From positions 1 to 5,483 of the forward strand of contig JAJZCU010000180.1 of the NCBI GenBank assembly GCA_021828935.1: a stretch of DNA of 5,483 nt, in the 5' to 3' direction. The translations under genes and the position numbers were made by a program. The notes beneath the pieces are model-generated. The model searched no databases. It was not told the origin of the DNA and saw only the letters and a program-made list of their open reading frames with translations. This document shows positions 1 to 5,483 of this stretch, piece by piece (the first letter of the stretch is position 1; every line of letters begins with the position of its first letter). This DNA is from Planctomycetota bacterium (lineage in GTDB: Bacteria; Planctomycetota; Phycisphaerae; WQYP01).

Positions 1-1
1 A

Positions 2-229
2 AATTTCATTCAGACCCTTCTGCGGATATTAACGCCCCGGAAACGAAGAAGTCGGCCATTCGCAGCGACGGCATGGACCGCCGATAGCCAGATCCCCGAA
101 GAGAAGCCTGTAGCGCTGGGCCAGCGGGCGCCGCCGAGTGCGGCGCCTGCGCCGGTGGGCCCATCCCGCGGCAAAAGCGACGCAGTGTACGCGGGCGTTT
201 CTCCCGGACATTGTGACAACGTTGGTTGA
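2..229 (+). CDS. C-terminal fragment of an unidentified protein cut by the left window edge
   Basis: This frame is open from the left edge to a TGA at 227-229, giving 75 residues with no start inside the window that must be used. The fragment begins with a short hydrophobic stretch (NFIQTLLRIL), followed at once by a strongly basic patch (PRKRRSRP) and then a polar, Pro/Ala-rich tail. That pattern suits the end of a membrane protein whose tail stays in the cytoplasm. G or C is common at the third codon position (roughly two thirds), which supports coding. The stop lies 34 bases before the next start on the same strand, so both genes may share a transcript. By context it could be another polysaccharide-export or glycosyl-transfer protein, but no family can be named from this tail. 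Frame 1 is also open at the edge but stops at 85-87, and is the less likely alternative. Confidence 0.5.
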   Translation, partial: NFIQTLLRILTPRKRRSRPFAATAWTADSQIPEEKPVALGQRAPPSAAPAPVGPSRGKSDAVYAGVSPGHCDNVG

Positions 230-263
230 TCAGAAGTATCTTGTCTTTTTATCAGATATTTGC

Positions 264-1634
264 ATGAGTTTAATCACGGCAGAACGTCCCGCGCCACGCC
301 TCGCGCATATCAACCGCGCGCCCTTTGGCGCCGCCGAAAAGTGGCTGCTGATGCTCTGTATTGTACTGCTGGGGTATGCCGTCGATGGTCGCGGCTTTGC
401 CTACATTGGCATCCGCCCGCTGTACATTGGCGAACTCACGCTGCTGATCGGAACCTGTGTACTCTTAAGCACGCGCAACTGGTACGGCATTCTTTGGCAG
501 CCCCAAACGTTGATGCTTGTTCCGTTTGTGGGCTGGGGACTCTGCCGCACCATTCCCTACCTGCACCGCTATCACGCCTTCGCCCTGCGCGATGCGGTGG
601 TGTATGGCTATTCGGCCTTTGCGGTCATCGTCGGCGGCCTGCTGGTGGCCCGGCCCGGCCGGCTTTATTTACTGATTAACTGGTACAAAAAATTCTGGAA
701 GATTTTGCTGATCTGCGTACCCCCGGTCTGTTTTCTGTTTCACTTTCTGGGCCCGCACATTCCGCACTGGCCGGGGCATGGCGCTCCGATCATTGATGAA
801 AAAGAGGGCGACCTGCTGGTGCATTTGGGCGCCATCTTCGCGTTCTGGATGCTTGGCTGGGAAGCCAATATCACCTGGCCGTGGGTGGCCCTCATGGCCG
901 TGGATGTGGCCATCACAGCCCCGATTACCCGCGGGGGGTTTGTCGCCTTCTCCATGGCCGCAATGGTCGCCATTGTGGTGCGTCCGCAGCGCCGGACCGT
1001 CGGCCGGCTTTTGTTATTGGCCGTCTTTGTTTTGGCACTGCTTTGGGCCAGTCATGTGAGCATCAAGGTACCCGGTGGCAAAGGCCGTCGCCTGTCGTTT
1101 CATCAGTTGGTCACAAACATGGAAAGCGTGACAGGCAACCATCGGAACCACAAGTTGGAGGCCACCAAGCGGTGGCGGCTGGCCTGGTGGCACAAGATCG
1201 TGGATTACACGTTCTTCGGCAAATACTTCTGGACGGGCAAAGGCTACGGAATAAATCTGGCCGATTCCGACGGGTTCCAAGTCCTAAAGAACCATGCGCT
1301 GCGCAGCCCCCACAGCGTACACATGACCATGCTGGCCCGCAGCGGCGTGCCGGGCCTGGCCATCTGGATTTCCCTGCAATTAACTTATGTTGCCAGTATA
1401 TTGGCGGCCGGCTACAAGTCCTGGCGCAATGGCGACGCATGGTGGTTTAACCTGTTCATGTGGATTCTTGCGTATTGGGCCGCGTCCATGACAAACGCGT
1501 CTTTTGACGTGTACTTGGAAGGCCCCATGGGCGGCATTTGGTTCTGGACGGTCTTTGGCGTCGGCTTGGGGTCGCTGTATCTGTACCGTCACCAGCCCGA
1601 TCTGCTGAGCCGCACTGGAGATGTCGCCGCCTGA
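264..1634 (+). CDS. O-antigen ligase / Wzy-type polymerase family membrane protein
   Basis: This 456-residue polytopic protein has about 11-12 hydrophobic segments (roughly 26-40, 50-70, 82-97, 115-130, 146-163, 186-219, 222-239, 247-263, 353-382, 392-410 and 425-441). A large polar loop between about 264 and 350 is expected to face the periplasm. Family marks are ITRGGFVAF at 221-229, matching the usual S/T-R-G-x turn; RWRLAWWHKIVD followed by FFGKYFWTGKGYG at 303-329, matching the R...W..........G.G.G loop; and SPHSVHMTMLARSGVPG at 348-364, matching the 'PHN.yL.ll.e.G..G' block with the conserved loop histidine. Family members join undecaprenyl-linked glycans to lipid A or polymerise repeat units at the outer face of the inner membrane. 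Ligase and polymerase cannot be told apart here. The ATG at 264 has no clear ribosome binding site; it is chosen because the protein becomes typical from there and it clears the upstream stop at 229. In-frame TTG (222) and GTG (138) codons would add an atypical N-terminus. Confidence 0.8.
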   Translation: MSLITAERPAPRLAHINRAPFGAAEKWLLMLCIVLLGYAVDGRGFAYIGIRPLYIGELTLLIGTCVLLSTRNWYGILWQPQTLMLVPFVGWGLCRTIPYLHRYHAFALRDAVVYGYSAFAVIVGGLLVARPGRLYLLINWYKKFWKILLICVPPVCFLFHFLGPHIPHWPGHGAPIIDEKEGDLLVHLGAIFAFWMLGWEANITWPWVALMAVDVAITAPITRGGFVAFSMAAMVAIVVRPQRRTVGRLLLLAVFVLALLWASHVSIKVPGGKGRRLSFHQLVTNMESVTGNHRNHKLEATKRWRLAWWHKIVDYTFFGKYFWTGKGYGINLADSDGFQVLKNHALRSPHSVHMTMLARSGVPGLAIWISLQLTYVASILAAGYKSWRNGDAWWFNLFMWILAYWAASMTNASFDVYLEGPMGGIWFWTVFGVGLGSLYLYRHQPDLLSRTGDVAA

Positions 1635-1723
1635 AGACGGCCCCGCCCCACGCCGACGCTGCGCGCCGTTTATCTGAACACCATGCCGTGCCATGCCAAC
1701 AGCGCACTGTGCGAACCGCCGTG

Positions 1724-1769
1724 ACGCGCCACCACGCATGGCCGCGCTTGACGGGGCGTGTGGCGGCGT
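1724..1769 (+). terminator. Imperfect hairpin in the convergent gap, possible terminator
   Basis: Arms 1724-1737 and 1756-1769 pair over 13 base pairs with one bulged base on each side, around an 18-base loop. On the + strand a short T4 tract follows at 1775-1778 (TGCGCTTTTGC). It lies 90 bases after the O-antigen ligase-like gene and directly after the stop codon of the - strand Uma2 gene, so it could serve either. The long loop, the bulges and the short T tract make it a weak intrinsic terminator. The rest of the 145-base gap (1635-1779) shows nothing else. Confidence 0.3.
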
Positions 1770-1779
1770 TGCGCTTTTG

Positions 1780-2334
1780 CTAATAAAATATATCGGCAAC
1801 CGCCAGCATAAATCCCGGCAGCACCGCCCCGCCGTCAAGCGTGTCGCCCACGCCCAGCACCCGCGGCTGACTTTTCGGGGCATATTCCGTCACGCTACGC
1901 CGCTTGGGATTGACAACCCACACCAGCCGCACGCCAGCGTCGAGCCACTCCTGAACTTTATCCCGCACAGCAGGCAGCGTATCCGACGGCGAGACAATTT
2001 CCACCACAAGGTCCGGCGCCCCGGGCCAAAAACCGCTGGGCAGCCCGCCAGAAGGCACGCGCGCGGCGGCGACGAACGCCACATCCGGCGCCCGCACCGT
2101 ATCAGGATTTGTCCTGATAATAAAACCGGTTTCCGCGCCTAAGGCAATTCCCAATTGATGCGCCTGAACAAACTGACCAATGGGAATGGTTACCTTCACC
2201 GTGGTAAAGCCATGTTCAAATCCGCTGGGCGCCATTGTGGAAATCTCCCCGTTGATGAGCTCGTGCCGAAGGTTGTCGCTGGGCATTTGGAAAAATTCTT
2301 CAGCGGTGTAGCGTTTGGTGGCAATGGAAGCCAT
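1780..2334 (-). CDS. Uma2 family (DUF820) PD-(D/E)xK nuclease-like protein
   Basis: This 184-residue protein has the usual length for the Uma2/DUF820 family, a restriction-endonuclease-like fold of unknown physiological role that is often present in many copies in Cyanobacteria, Planctomycetota and Chloroflexota. The N-terminus has the family pattern YTAEEFFQMP (9-18) and RHELINGEI (23-31). The likely metal-site residues are intact: E68 in ETGF, D84 in RAPDVAFV, E112 in PDLVVEIVSPSD (107-118) and K126 in the block KVQEWLDAGVRLVWVVNP (126-143). The ending GFMLAVADIF is also typical. ATG 2334 is supported by a GGAG ribosome binding site ending five bases upstream. The gene converges on the O-antigen ligase-like gene and lies 108 bases downstream of a tRNA gene on the same strand. 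An AT-rich stretch between them includes TATAGT (2380-2385) as a possible -10 box, but no matching -35 is evident. The nuclease activity is inferred from the fold; no substrate can be assigned. Confidence 0.88.
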   Translation of the reverse strand: MASIATKRYTAEEFFQMPSDNLRHELINGEISTMAPSGFEHGFTTVKVTIPIGQFVQAHQLGIALGAETGFIIRTNPDTVRAPDVAFVAAARVPSGGLPSGFWPGAPDLVVEIVSPSDTLPAVRDKVQEWLDAGVRLVWVVNPKRRSVTEYAPKSQPRVLGVGDTLDGGAVLPGFMLAVADIFY

Positions 2335-2339
2335 GGTAT

Positions 2340-2343
2340 CTCC
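2340..2343 (-). promoter_or_regulatory. Ribosome binding site of the Uma2 gene
   Basis: The - strand reads GGAG-ATACC-ATG, an ideal Shine-Dalgarno core at good spacing. It fixes the Uma2 start at 2334 and is the clearest ribosome binding site in the window. Confidence 0.65.
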
Positions 2344-2442
2344 GGTTCATAAGCTACGCTGGGGCGCGCAGCCACCGTAACTATAGCAAATCAGATAAAT
2401 TATGCCGCAGCAATTGAGACGGGAAGCCGCTGATTGCCCAAA

Positions 2443-2513
2443 TGGAGACGAGGGGAATCGAACCCCCATCTGCGCATTGCGAACGCGCCGTCCTCCCATT
2501 GAACGACGTCCCC
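2443..2513 (-). tRNA. tRNA-Ala, anticodon CGC
   Basis: A 71-base cloverleaf can be drawn by hand. The acceptor stem is 2507-2513 with 2444-2450 (7 pairs). The D-stem is GTTC/GGAC with loop AATGGGA. The anticodon stem is GCGCG/TGCGC with loop TTCGCAA, placing CGC at 2479-2481 (reads GCG, alanine). The variable loop AGAT has four bases. The T-stem is GGGGG/CCCCT with loop TTCGATT. U8, A14, G18, G19, A21 and the A15-U48 Levitt pair are present. The third acceptor pair is G3:U70, the decisive alanine identity element, and the discriminator is A73. CCA is not encoded, so it must be added after transcription. Position 9 is C, and the D-arm looks like that of bacterial tRNA-Gly rather than the standard tRNA-Ala pattern. 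With G35 in the anticodon and no C2-G71 pair, glycine charging is unlikely. No hairpin with a T tract is seen after the gene. Confidence 0.92.
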
Positions 2514-2526
2514 AAGGGCATAGCAA

Positions 2527-2555
2527 ACTTTAGCCGATTCAACGCTCCGGTGCAA
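2527..2555 (-). promoter_or_regulatory. Sigma-70 type promoter for tRNA-Ala
   Basis: On the - strand the -35 candidate TTGCAC (2550-2555) and the -10 candidate TAAAGT (2527-2532) are separated by exactly 17 bases. The -10 box matches 4 of 6 consensus bases, the -35 box 3 of 6. The tRNA begins 13 bases after the -10 box, leaving a leader of only about 6 bases, typical of tRNA genes. The spacing and position make it convincing although the boxes are imperfect. The remaining bases up to 2603 contain a small hairpin (CGGTG/CACCG, 2576-2591) just after the CPBP gene, without a T tract. Confidence 0.5.
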
Positions 2556-2603
2556 GAGCGAAGCAATGATGACATCGGTGATAGGCCACCGGCGCGGGGT
2601 CGC

Positions 2604-3422
2604 CTAACGCTTCAACGTCAGCGCCACCACAATCAGATCATAAAATGCGTGGGCTGCCACGGTGATGCCGAAGCCGCGAAAGATAAATACGCCGGCGAAG
2701 AAGATGCCCGCGGCGGTGCGGAAGAAGAAGGTGTTCCATGCAAATGGCTCGTTGCCACCGTAGTGGTACAGCGAGAACATGACCGCTGATGTGAGAATAA
2801 TCACCGGCAAGGCGGCCTGCGGTTTGAGTTCAAAAATATCAATTAAAATCAGGTTCAGCACCGTAATGGCGACAAGCCGAAACACAAATTCCTCATAAAC
2901 GCCCGCGCCGATGGACAGCACCACCTGCGTTTGCCATGGGAAATTGCTCAGCGTAGGCGCCGAAAGCCCCGCGTTGCGGGCCAGCACCAAGCCCATGGTG
3001 ATCATGGGGATGGACCAAGCCAGGCCCTCCAGGCCCATGAGCGCATAGAGTTTGGGCTGAAATTCCCACGGATCCCGCCGCGCCACATGCCAGGCCAGCA
3101 AGATGGCCACCACCGCAAACATGGGCAGCCAGGAACCGTTCGCCCCAAACCAATGAAAAAAGCGCAACATTTTTACGAATGCCAGGACATTTTCCGGCGC
3201 CTGCCCGCGGCTGTCCCACGGTTGAATGGTGCTGCCAATTTGGTAGAGCAGCAACAAGGGACTAATGAAGATCAGGCATTGCAAGGGGCGATGCACGCGG
3301 TGGTAATACGAATTGCCCGCGCCAATGCCCAGCCATTCCGATTGTTTTTTGCGATGCTTTTGTGCCGTCGTGGCAGCCATGGTAGCCATGCCCCAATTAT
3401 CGGACTGACCCCGCCGGGCCAT
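2604..3422 (-). CDS. CPBP family intramembrane metalloprotease homologue
   Basis: This is a 272-residue membrane protein of the CPBP (Abi/CAAX-protease, Rce1-like) family. From ATG 3422, the three family motifs are all intact: EEFVFR at 177-182 (paired glutamates and arginine), FSLYH at 216-220, and HAFYD at 258-262. These residues build the intramembrane active site in Rce1-type enzymes. About 7-8 hydrophobic segments follow a basic, polar N-terminus of about 45 residues, and the segment RPLQCLIFISPLLLLYQIG (45-63) opens the membrane part. Bacterial members are variously tied to peptide maturation, bacteriocin immunity or protein sorting; the substrate here is unknown. The gene follows the glycosyltransferase closely, so co-transcription is likely. 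Start choice: ATG 3422 has a GGGGAAG upstream; a GTG at 3452, directly after the neighbour's stop codon, would add 10 residues but lacks a ribosome binding site; ATGs at 3389 and 3380 are also possible. Confidence 0.87.
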   Translation of the reverse strand: MARRGQSDNWGMATMAATTAQKHRKKQSEWLGIGAGNSYYHRVHRPLQCLIFISPLLLLYQIGSTIQPWDSRGQAPENVLAFVKMLRFFHWFGANGSWLPMFAVVAILLAWHVARRDPWEFQPKLYALMGLEGLAWSIPMITMGLVLARNAGLSAPTLSNFPWQTQVVLSIGAGVYEEFVFRLVAITVLNLILIDIFELKPQAALPVIILTSAVMFSLYHYGGNEPFAWNTFFFRTAAGIFFAGVFIFRGFGITVAAHAFYDLIVVALTLKR

Positions 3423-3428
3423 GATTTT

Positions 3429-3435
3429 CTTCCCC
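3429..3435 (-). promoter_or_regulatory. Probable ribosome binding site of the CPBP gene
   Basis: The - strand reads GGGGAAG-AAAATC-ATG. This purine-rich tract sits at suitable spacing before ATG 3422. It favours that start over the GTG at 3452, which has no purine-rich tract in front of it. The match to the Shine-Dalgarno consensus is only partial. Confidence 0.4.
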
Positions 3436-3452
3436 GCAGTGCGTGACGTCAC

Positions 3453-5339
3453 CTACGTCTGCAGCGCCATGGGCGTTCCACCTACCATGGTCACGGTGCT
3501 GGAAGGGGCCGCACCCGGCGCGGCAACCGCACGCGGGGCCTCTTTCGGGAATGGCTCGCATAAATCCCGCCGCAGTTGCCAAACCTCCAGCACCGCTACC
3601 GGCACCCATTCCACCAACAGCACCCACCAATGTACGCGCCACACGCCGGTGGCTTGGAATACGCCCAGCACTTCATAACTAAAAAGCACCGTATACGCCA
3701 GCACCCATGTGCCGGCATTCCACGCCAGCGGCAGAAGTGCCAGCGGCCACAGCACGTACCATGGGTAAACCTGCGGCGTAAAAAGCATGTACAGCAGCAG
3801 CACATGGCCCAGCGTGCGGCCCAACGGCCAATCCCGTTTCCATGCCACCCAGGCCAGCCACAACACGATCAGCGGATACAGGAAATTCAGCGGCAGCCGC
3901 GGCCAATAGCCGTTCCCCCAGAAGACCAAGTACCGCAGCAGGGAATAAAAAAATCCGTTGAAGTACCAGTTTTGGGCGTAGATGGACATGGTATGCCACA
4001 GCGCGGGTAGCCCGGTGATAAAGGGCAGCAGACACAGGGCCACGGTAAGCACATAAATTCCCGCCAATTTTTTCAGATCCTGCCATGCCGTTCGAGCTTG
4101 TGCCGAGGCGCCGGGCGGTTCATAGAAGCGGCTGGTCGCTGTCGGGAGGTTGGAAAGGCCGCCGGAGCGGGACGCATAAAAGCCGGCGCCCGTCAGTGGA
4201 ATGGCGGGAACCGTATCCGGTGACGTCATGGGCGATGGTCCGCCGCCCTTGGCCGCGCTGGCTGTGCCCGATTTTGGATGCTCCGCGGCCGGCGTTTCGC
4301 GGCGCCGCAAATACCAGGCCACCGCCGCCGGCAGAACAAAAATTGCCCACGGTTTGACCATCAACGCCAAGGCCATGAGCACGCTGGCGGTTTTCCAGCG
4401 CCGTGCCAGCAACGCCCATATTGCGCCCATCAGCAACGCCACCCCCACCGATTCCAAGTGCCCATTGCCCGCAATTTCTATCAGGGGTAATGGATGCCAC
4501 GCGTACAACGCCGCCCACCACGGGCTGCGGCCAATGGCCAGCAGCGTACCCAGCAACACGACCACCGTAGCGATGTCCGCCAGCACATGCACAAAGCGGT
4601 ACGGTTGCATCGCGGGGATCGCCGCTAATTTAACCACAAGTTTTCGCCGTGCCGCCGTGCCCTCCGGCGGCGCCAATGTCCCGGGCTTATACAACCCCGC
4701 CCCCAGCACATGTTCCTCCCAAAAGGCCGCCCCCGCCAGCACGTACAATGACACAGGCAGGTACAGCGTGGGCACAAAGCCGTTGTTGCTCATGCGGTCA
4801 AGCAAATCGAAGGGCAGCGGAGATTTCTTCACATAATTCACATGAATGGCCGGATTGTGCGGCGGCGGGTGGTCCGTGGGCAAATAGGCATACGGTTCAT
4901 ATCCCGCCAGCACCATGCGGCCGTCATGCCGATACCGAAAAATGTCGTCGGAGAGACTGGGGGTCCAGGTATAGAAAACGGCCAGACGGGTGGCCACCGC
5001 CACCAGCAGGATAAACAAAGCGCTGGCATATTTTGGCAATTTAATGGCTTTCTCGGGCGTGGTTATTAGCAGCCACGCCATGGCCGAAAGGCACGCCATC
5101 AACAGACCGCTGGCGCAACAAATCGCGCCCAGGTGGTTGGCTTGGTCAACATGGGCGCCACTGGCCGCAAGCACGGCCAGTGAAACCAGACACGCCAGCA
5201 CCACGACAGCCCAGAGCAACAGCCGCGTCATGCGGGCCCGCGGGCCGGCAGCGTGCGACGGGGCTTTAGGCGCCCGCCCAGCCGCGGCCCGGGCATTCGT
5301 ACTGGCGGGCAATACAGGCGTTATTATCTGGGCATGCAT
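3453..5339 (-). CDS. GT-C family polyprenyl-phosphate-dependent glycosyltransferase (mannosyltransferase-like)
   Basis: This 628-residue protein has about 12-14 hydrophobic segments, beginning at 38-60, 70-92 and 104-125. Directly after the third comes LSDDIFRYRHDGR (129-141) with AGYEPYAYLP (145-154). This acidic, aromatic first outer loop is typical of bacterial GT-C enzymes related to GT87 and alpha-1,6-mannosyltransferases; D131 and D132 are the likely catalytic residues. Other family-like blocks are HPLPLIEIAGNGHLE (282-296), MVKPWAIFVLP (327-337) and FTPQVYPWYVLWPLALLP (520-537). Such enzymes use a polyprenyl-phosphate sugar on the outer face of the membrane to extend glycans or glycolipids; donor and acceptor cannot be read from sequence. 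A hydrophilic Gly/Ser/Pro/Ala-rich segment at about 348-420 interrupts the membrane domain, and a Pro/Ala-rich tail follows 590. ATG 5339 is the first possible start after an in-frame TGA at 5361-5363, with a weak GGAA upstream. Met37 (5231) is an alternative start that would remove a polar Ala-rich leader. Confidence 0.82.
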   Translation of the reverse strand: MHAQIITPVLPASTNARAAAGRAPKAPSHAAGPRARMTRLLLWAVVVLACLVSLAVLAASGAHVDQANHLGAICCASGLLMACLSAMAWLLITTPEKAIKLPKYASALFILLVAVATRLAVFYTWTPSLSDDIFRYRHDGRMVLAGYEPYAYLPTDHPPPHNPAIHVNYVKKSPLPFDLLDRMSNNGFVPTLYLPVSLYVLAGAAFWEEHVLGAGLYKPGTLAPPEGTAARRKLVVKLAAIPAMQPYRFVHVLADIATVVVLLGTLLAIGRSPWWAALYAWHPLPLIEIAGNGHLESVGVALLMGAIWALLARRWKTASVLMALALMVKPWAIFVLPAAVAWYLRRRETPAAEHPKSGTASAAKGGGPSPMTSPDTVPAIPLTGAGFYASRSGGLSNLPTATSRFYEPPGASAQARTAWQDLKKLAGIYVLTVALCLLPFITGLPALWHTMSIYAQNWYFNGFFYSLLRYLVFWGNGYWPRLPLNFLYPLIVLWLAWVAWKRDWPLGRTLGHVLLLYMLFTPQVYPWYVLWPLALLPLAWNAGTWVLAYTVLFSYEVLGVFQATGVWRVHWWVLLVEWVPVAVLEVWQLRRDLCEPFPKEAPRAVAAPGAAPSSTVTMVGGTPMALQT

Positions 5340-5374
5340 GGCGATTCCGGCGGAACACTTTCAAAGATACGGCT

Positions 5375-5403
5375 GGTTTAACACGTTTATCGCACGTTGG
5401 CAA
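5375..5403 (-). promoter_or_regulatory. Weak promoter candidate for the glycosyltransferase-CPBP operon
   Basis: On the - strand TTGCCA (5398-5403, 5 of 6 matches to the -35 consensus) stands 17 bases from TAAACC (5375-5380, 3 of 6 matches to the -10 consensus), in the most AT-rich part of the upstream region. A start here would give a leader of about 30 bases. TATCTT nearer the gene (5363-5368) is a competing -10 box without a good -35. Confidence 0.28.
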
Positions 5404-5411
5404 AGGAAACT

Positions 5412-5444
5412 CGCCCCGGCAGTCAGGCCGGCCCGGCCGGGGTG
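5412..5444. other. Strong G+C hairpin upstream of the glycosyltransferase gene
   Basis: CGCCCCGGC (5412-5420) pairs with GCCGGGGTG (5436-5444) over 9 base pairs, including one G-T pair, around a 15-base loop that contains the self-complementary GGCCGGCC. No T tract follows on either strand, so it is not a typical intrinsic terminator. It lies just upstream of the promoter candidate for the - strand operon and could be the end of a neighbouring transcript or a regulatory structure. No supported gene lies in 5340-5483. Confidence 0.35.
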
Positions 5445-5483
5445 CGCCACAGCCAAAGACAAAAAAGGGCTGCGGAAGTGTTC

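Noticed and set aside
10..219. 69-codon - strand open frame at the left edge
   Set aside because: It needs a TTG start without a ribosome binding site, has low-complexity Gly/Ala/Arg content, and opposes the more plausible + strand gene tail at 2-229.
881..1450. 189-codon + strand open frame inside the O-antigen ligase-like gene
   Set aside because: It is a frame-shifted shadow of a gene with clear membrane segments and Wzy/WaaL motifs; its product is Arg/Gly/His rich without any family pattern.
1380..1883. 167-codon - strand open frame spanning the convergent gap
   Set aside because: It overlaps both the O-antigen ligase-like gene and the Uma2 gene in wrong frames and shows Arg/Cys/Ala-rich random composition.
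2443..2513. tRNA-Gly as the identity of the tRNA gene
   Set aside because: The D-arm is Gly-like, but the anticodon is CGC rather than NCC, the second acceptor pair is G-C rather than C-G, and G3:U70 with A73 specifies alanine.
2931..3446. 171-codon + strand open frame opposite the CPBP gene
   Set aside because: The opposite strand encodes all three CPBP motifs in order. This frame is His/Gln/Pro/Arg rich with no recognisable domain.
4201..4836. 211-codon + strand open frame opposite the glycosyltransferase gene
   Set aside because: It lies wholly antisense to a well-supported membrane protein, has no family-like motif, and its low-complexity Ala/Pro/Ser/Thr content is what the complement of a G+C-rich membrane gene gives.

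Overview
This 5.5 kb window is bacterial chromosome with about 55-60% G+C. It holds four complete protein genes, one gene cut by the left edge, and one tRNA gene. Three of the complete proteins are polytopic membrane proteins: an O-antigen ligase/polymerase-like protein, a CPBP-family protease homologue and a GT-C glycosyltransferase. The fourth is a small Uma2-family (DUF820) nuclease-like protein. The mix of a Uma2 protein, a CPBP protein with a basic N-terminal lead-in, a GT-C mannosyltransferase-like enzyme and mostly weak ribosome binding sites would suit a Planctomycetota or similar environmental lineage. That is a low-confidence guess, because no marker gene is present.

Left part (1-1634, + strand): the C-terminal tail of an unidentified protein ends at 229. 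A 456-residue O-antigen ligase/polymerase-like membrane protein follows 34 bases later. They probably share a transcript in a surface-polysaccharide locus that continues to the left. An imperfect hairpin at 1724-1769 lies in the convergent gap and may end transcription.

Middle (1780-2555, - strand): a Uma2-family gene with a clear ribosome binding site lies downstream of a tRNA-Ala(CGC) gene. The tRNA folds into a full cloverleaf with the G3:U70 alanine identity pair, and a plausible sigma-70 promoter sits just upstream. Its D-arm resembles that of bacterial tRNA-Gly, which is the most unusual thing in the window.

Right part (2604-5339, - strand): a 628-residue GT-C glycosyltransferase is followed by a CPBP gene that starts 0-30 bases after its stop codon, so the two look like one operon. 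The glycosyltransferase probably transfers a sugar from a polyprenyl-phosphate donor on the outer side of the membrane. It carries an unusual hydrophilic insert of about 70 residues. The 144 bases upstream hold a weak promoter candidate and a strong G+C hairpin, but no gene I can support.

No insertion sequence, CRISPR array, phage gene or obvious new defence system is visible. The gene content is mostly envelope and glycan biosynthesis with ordinary accessory genes.
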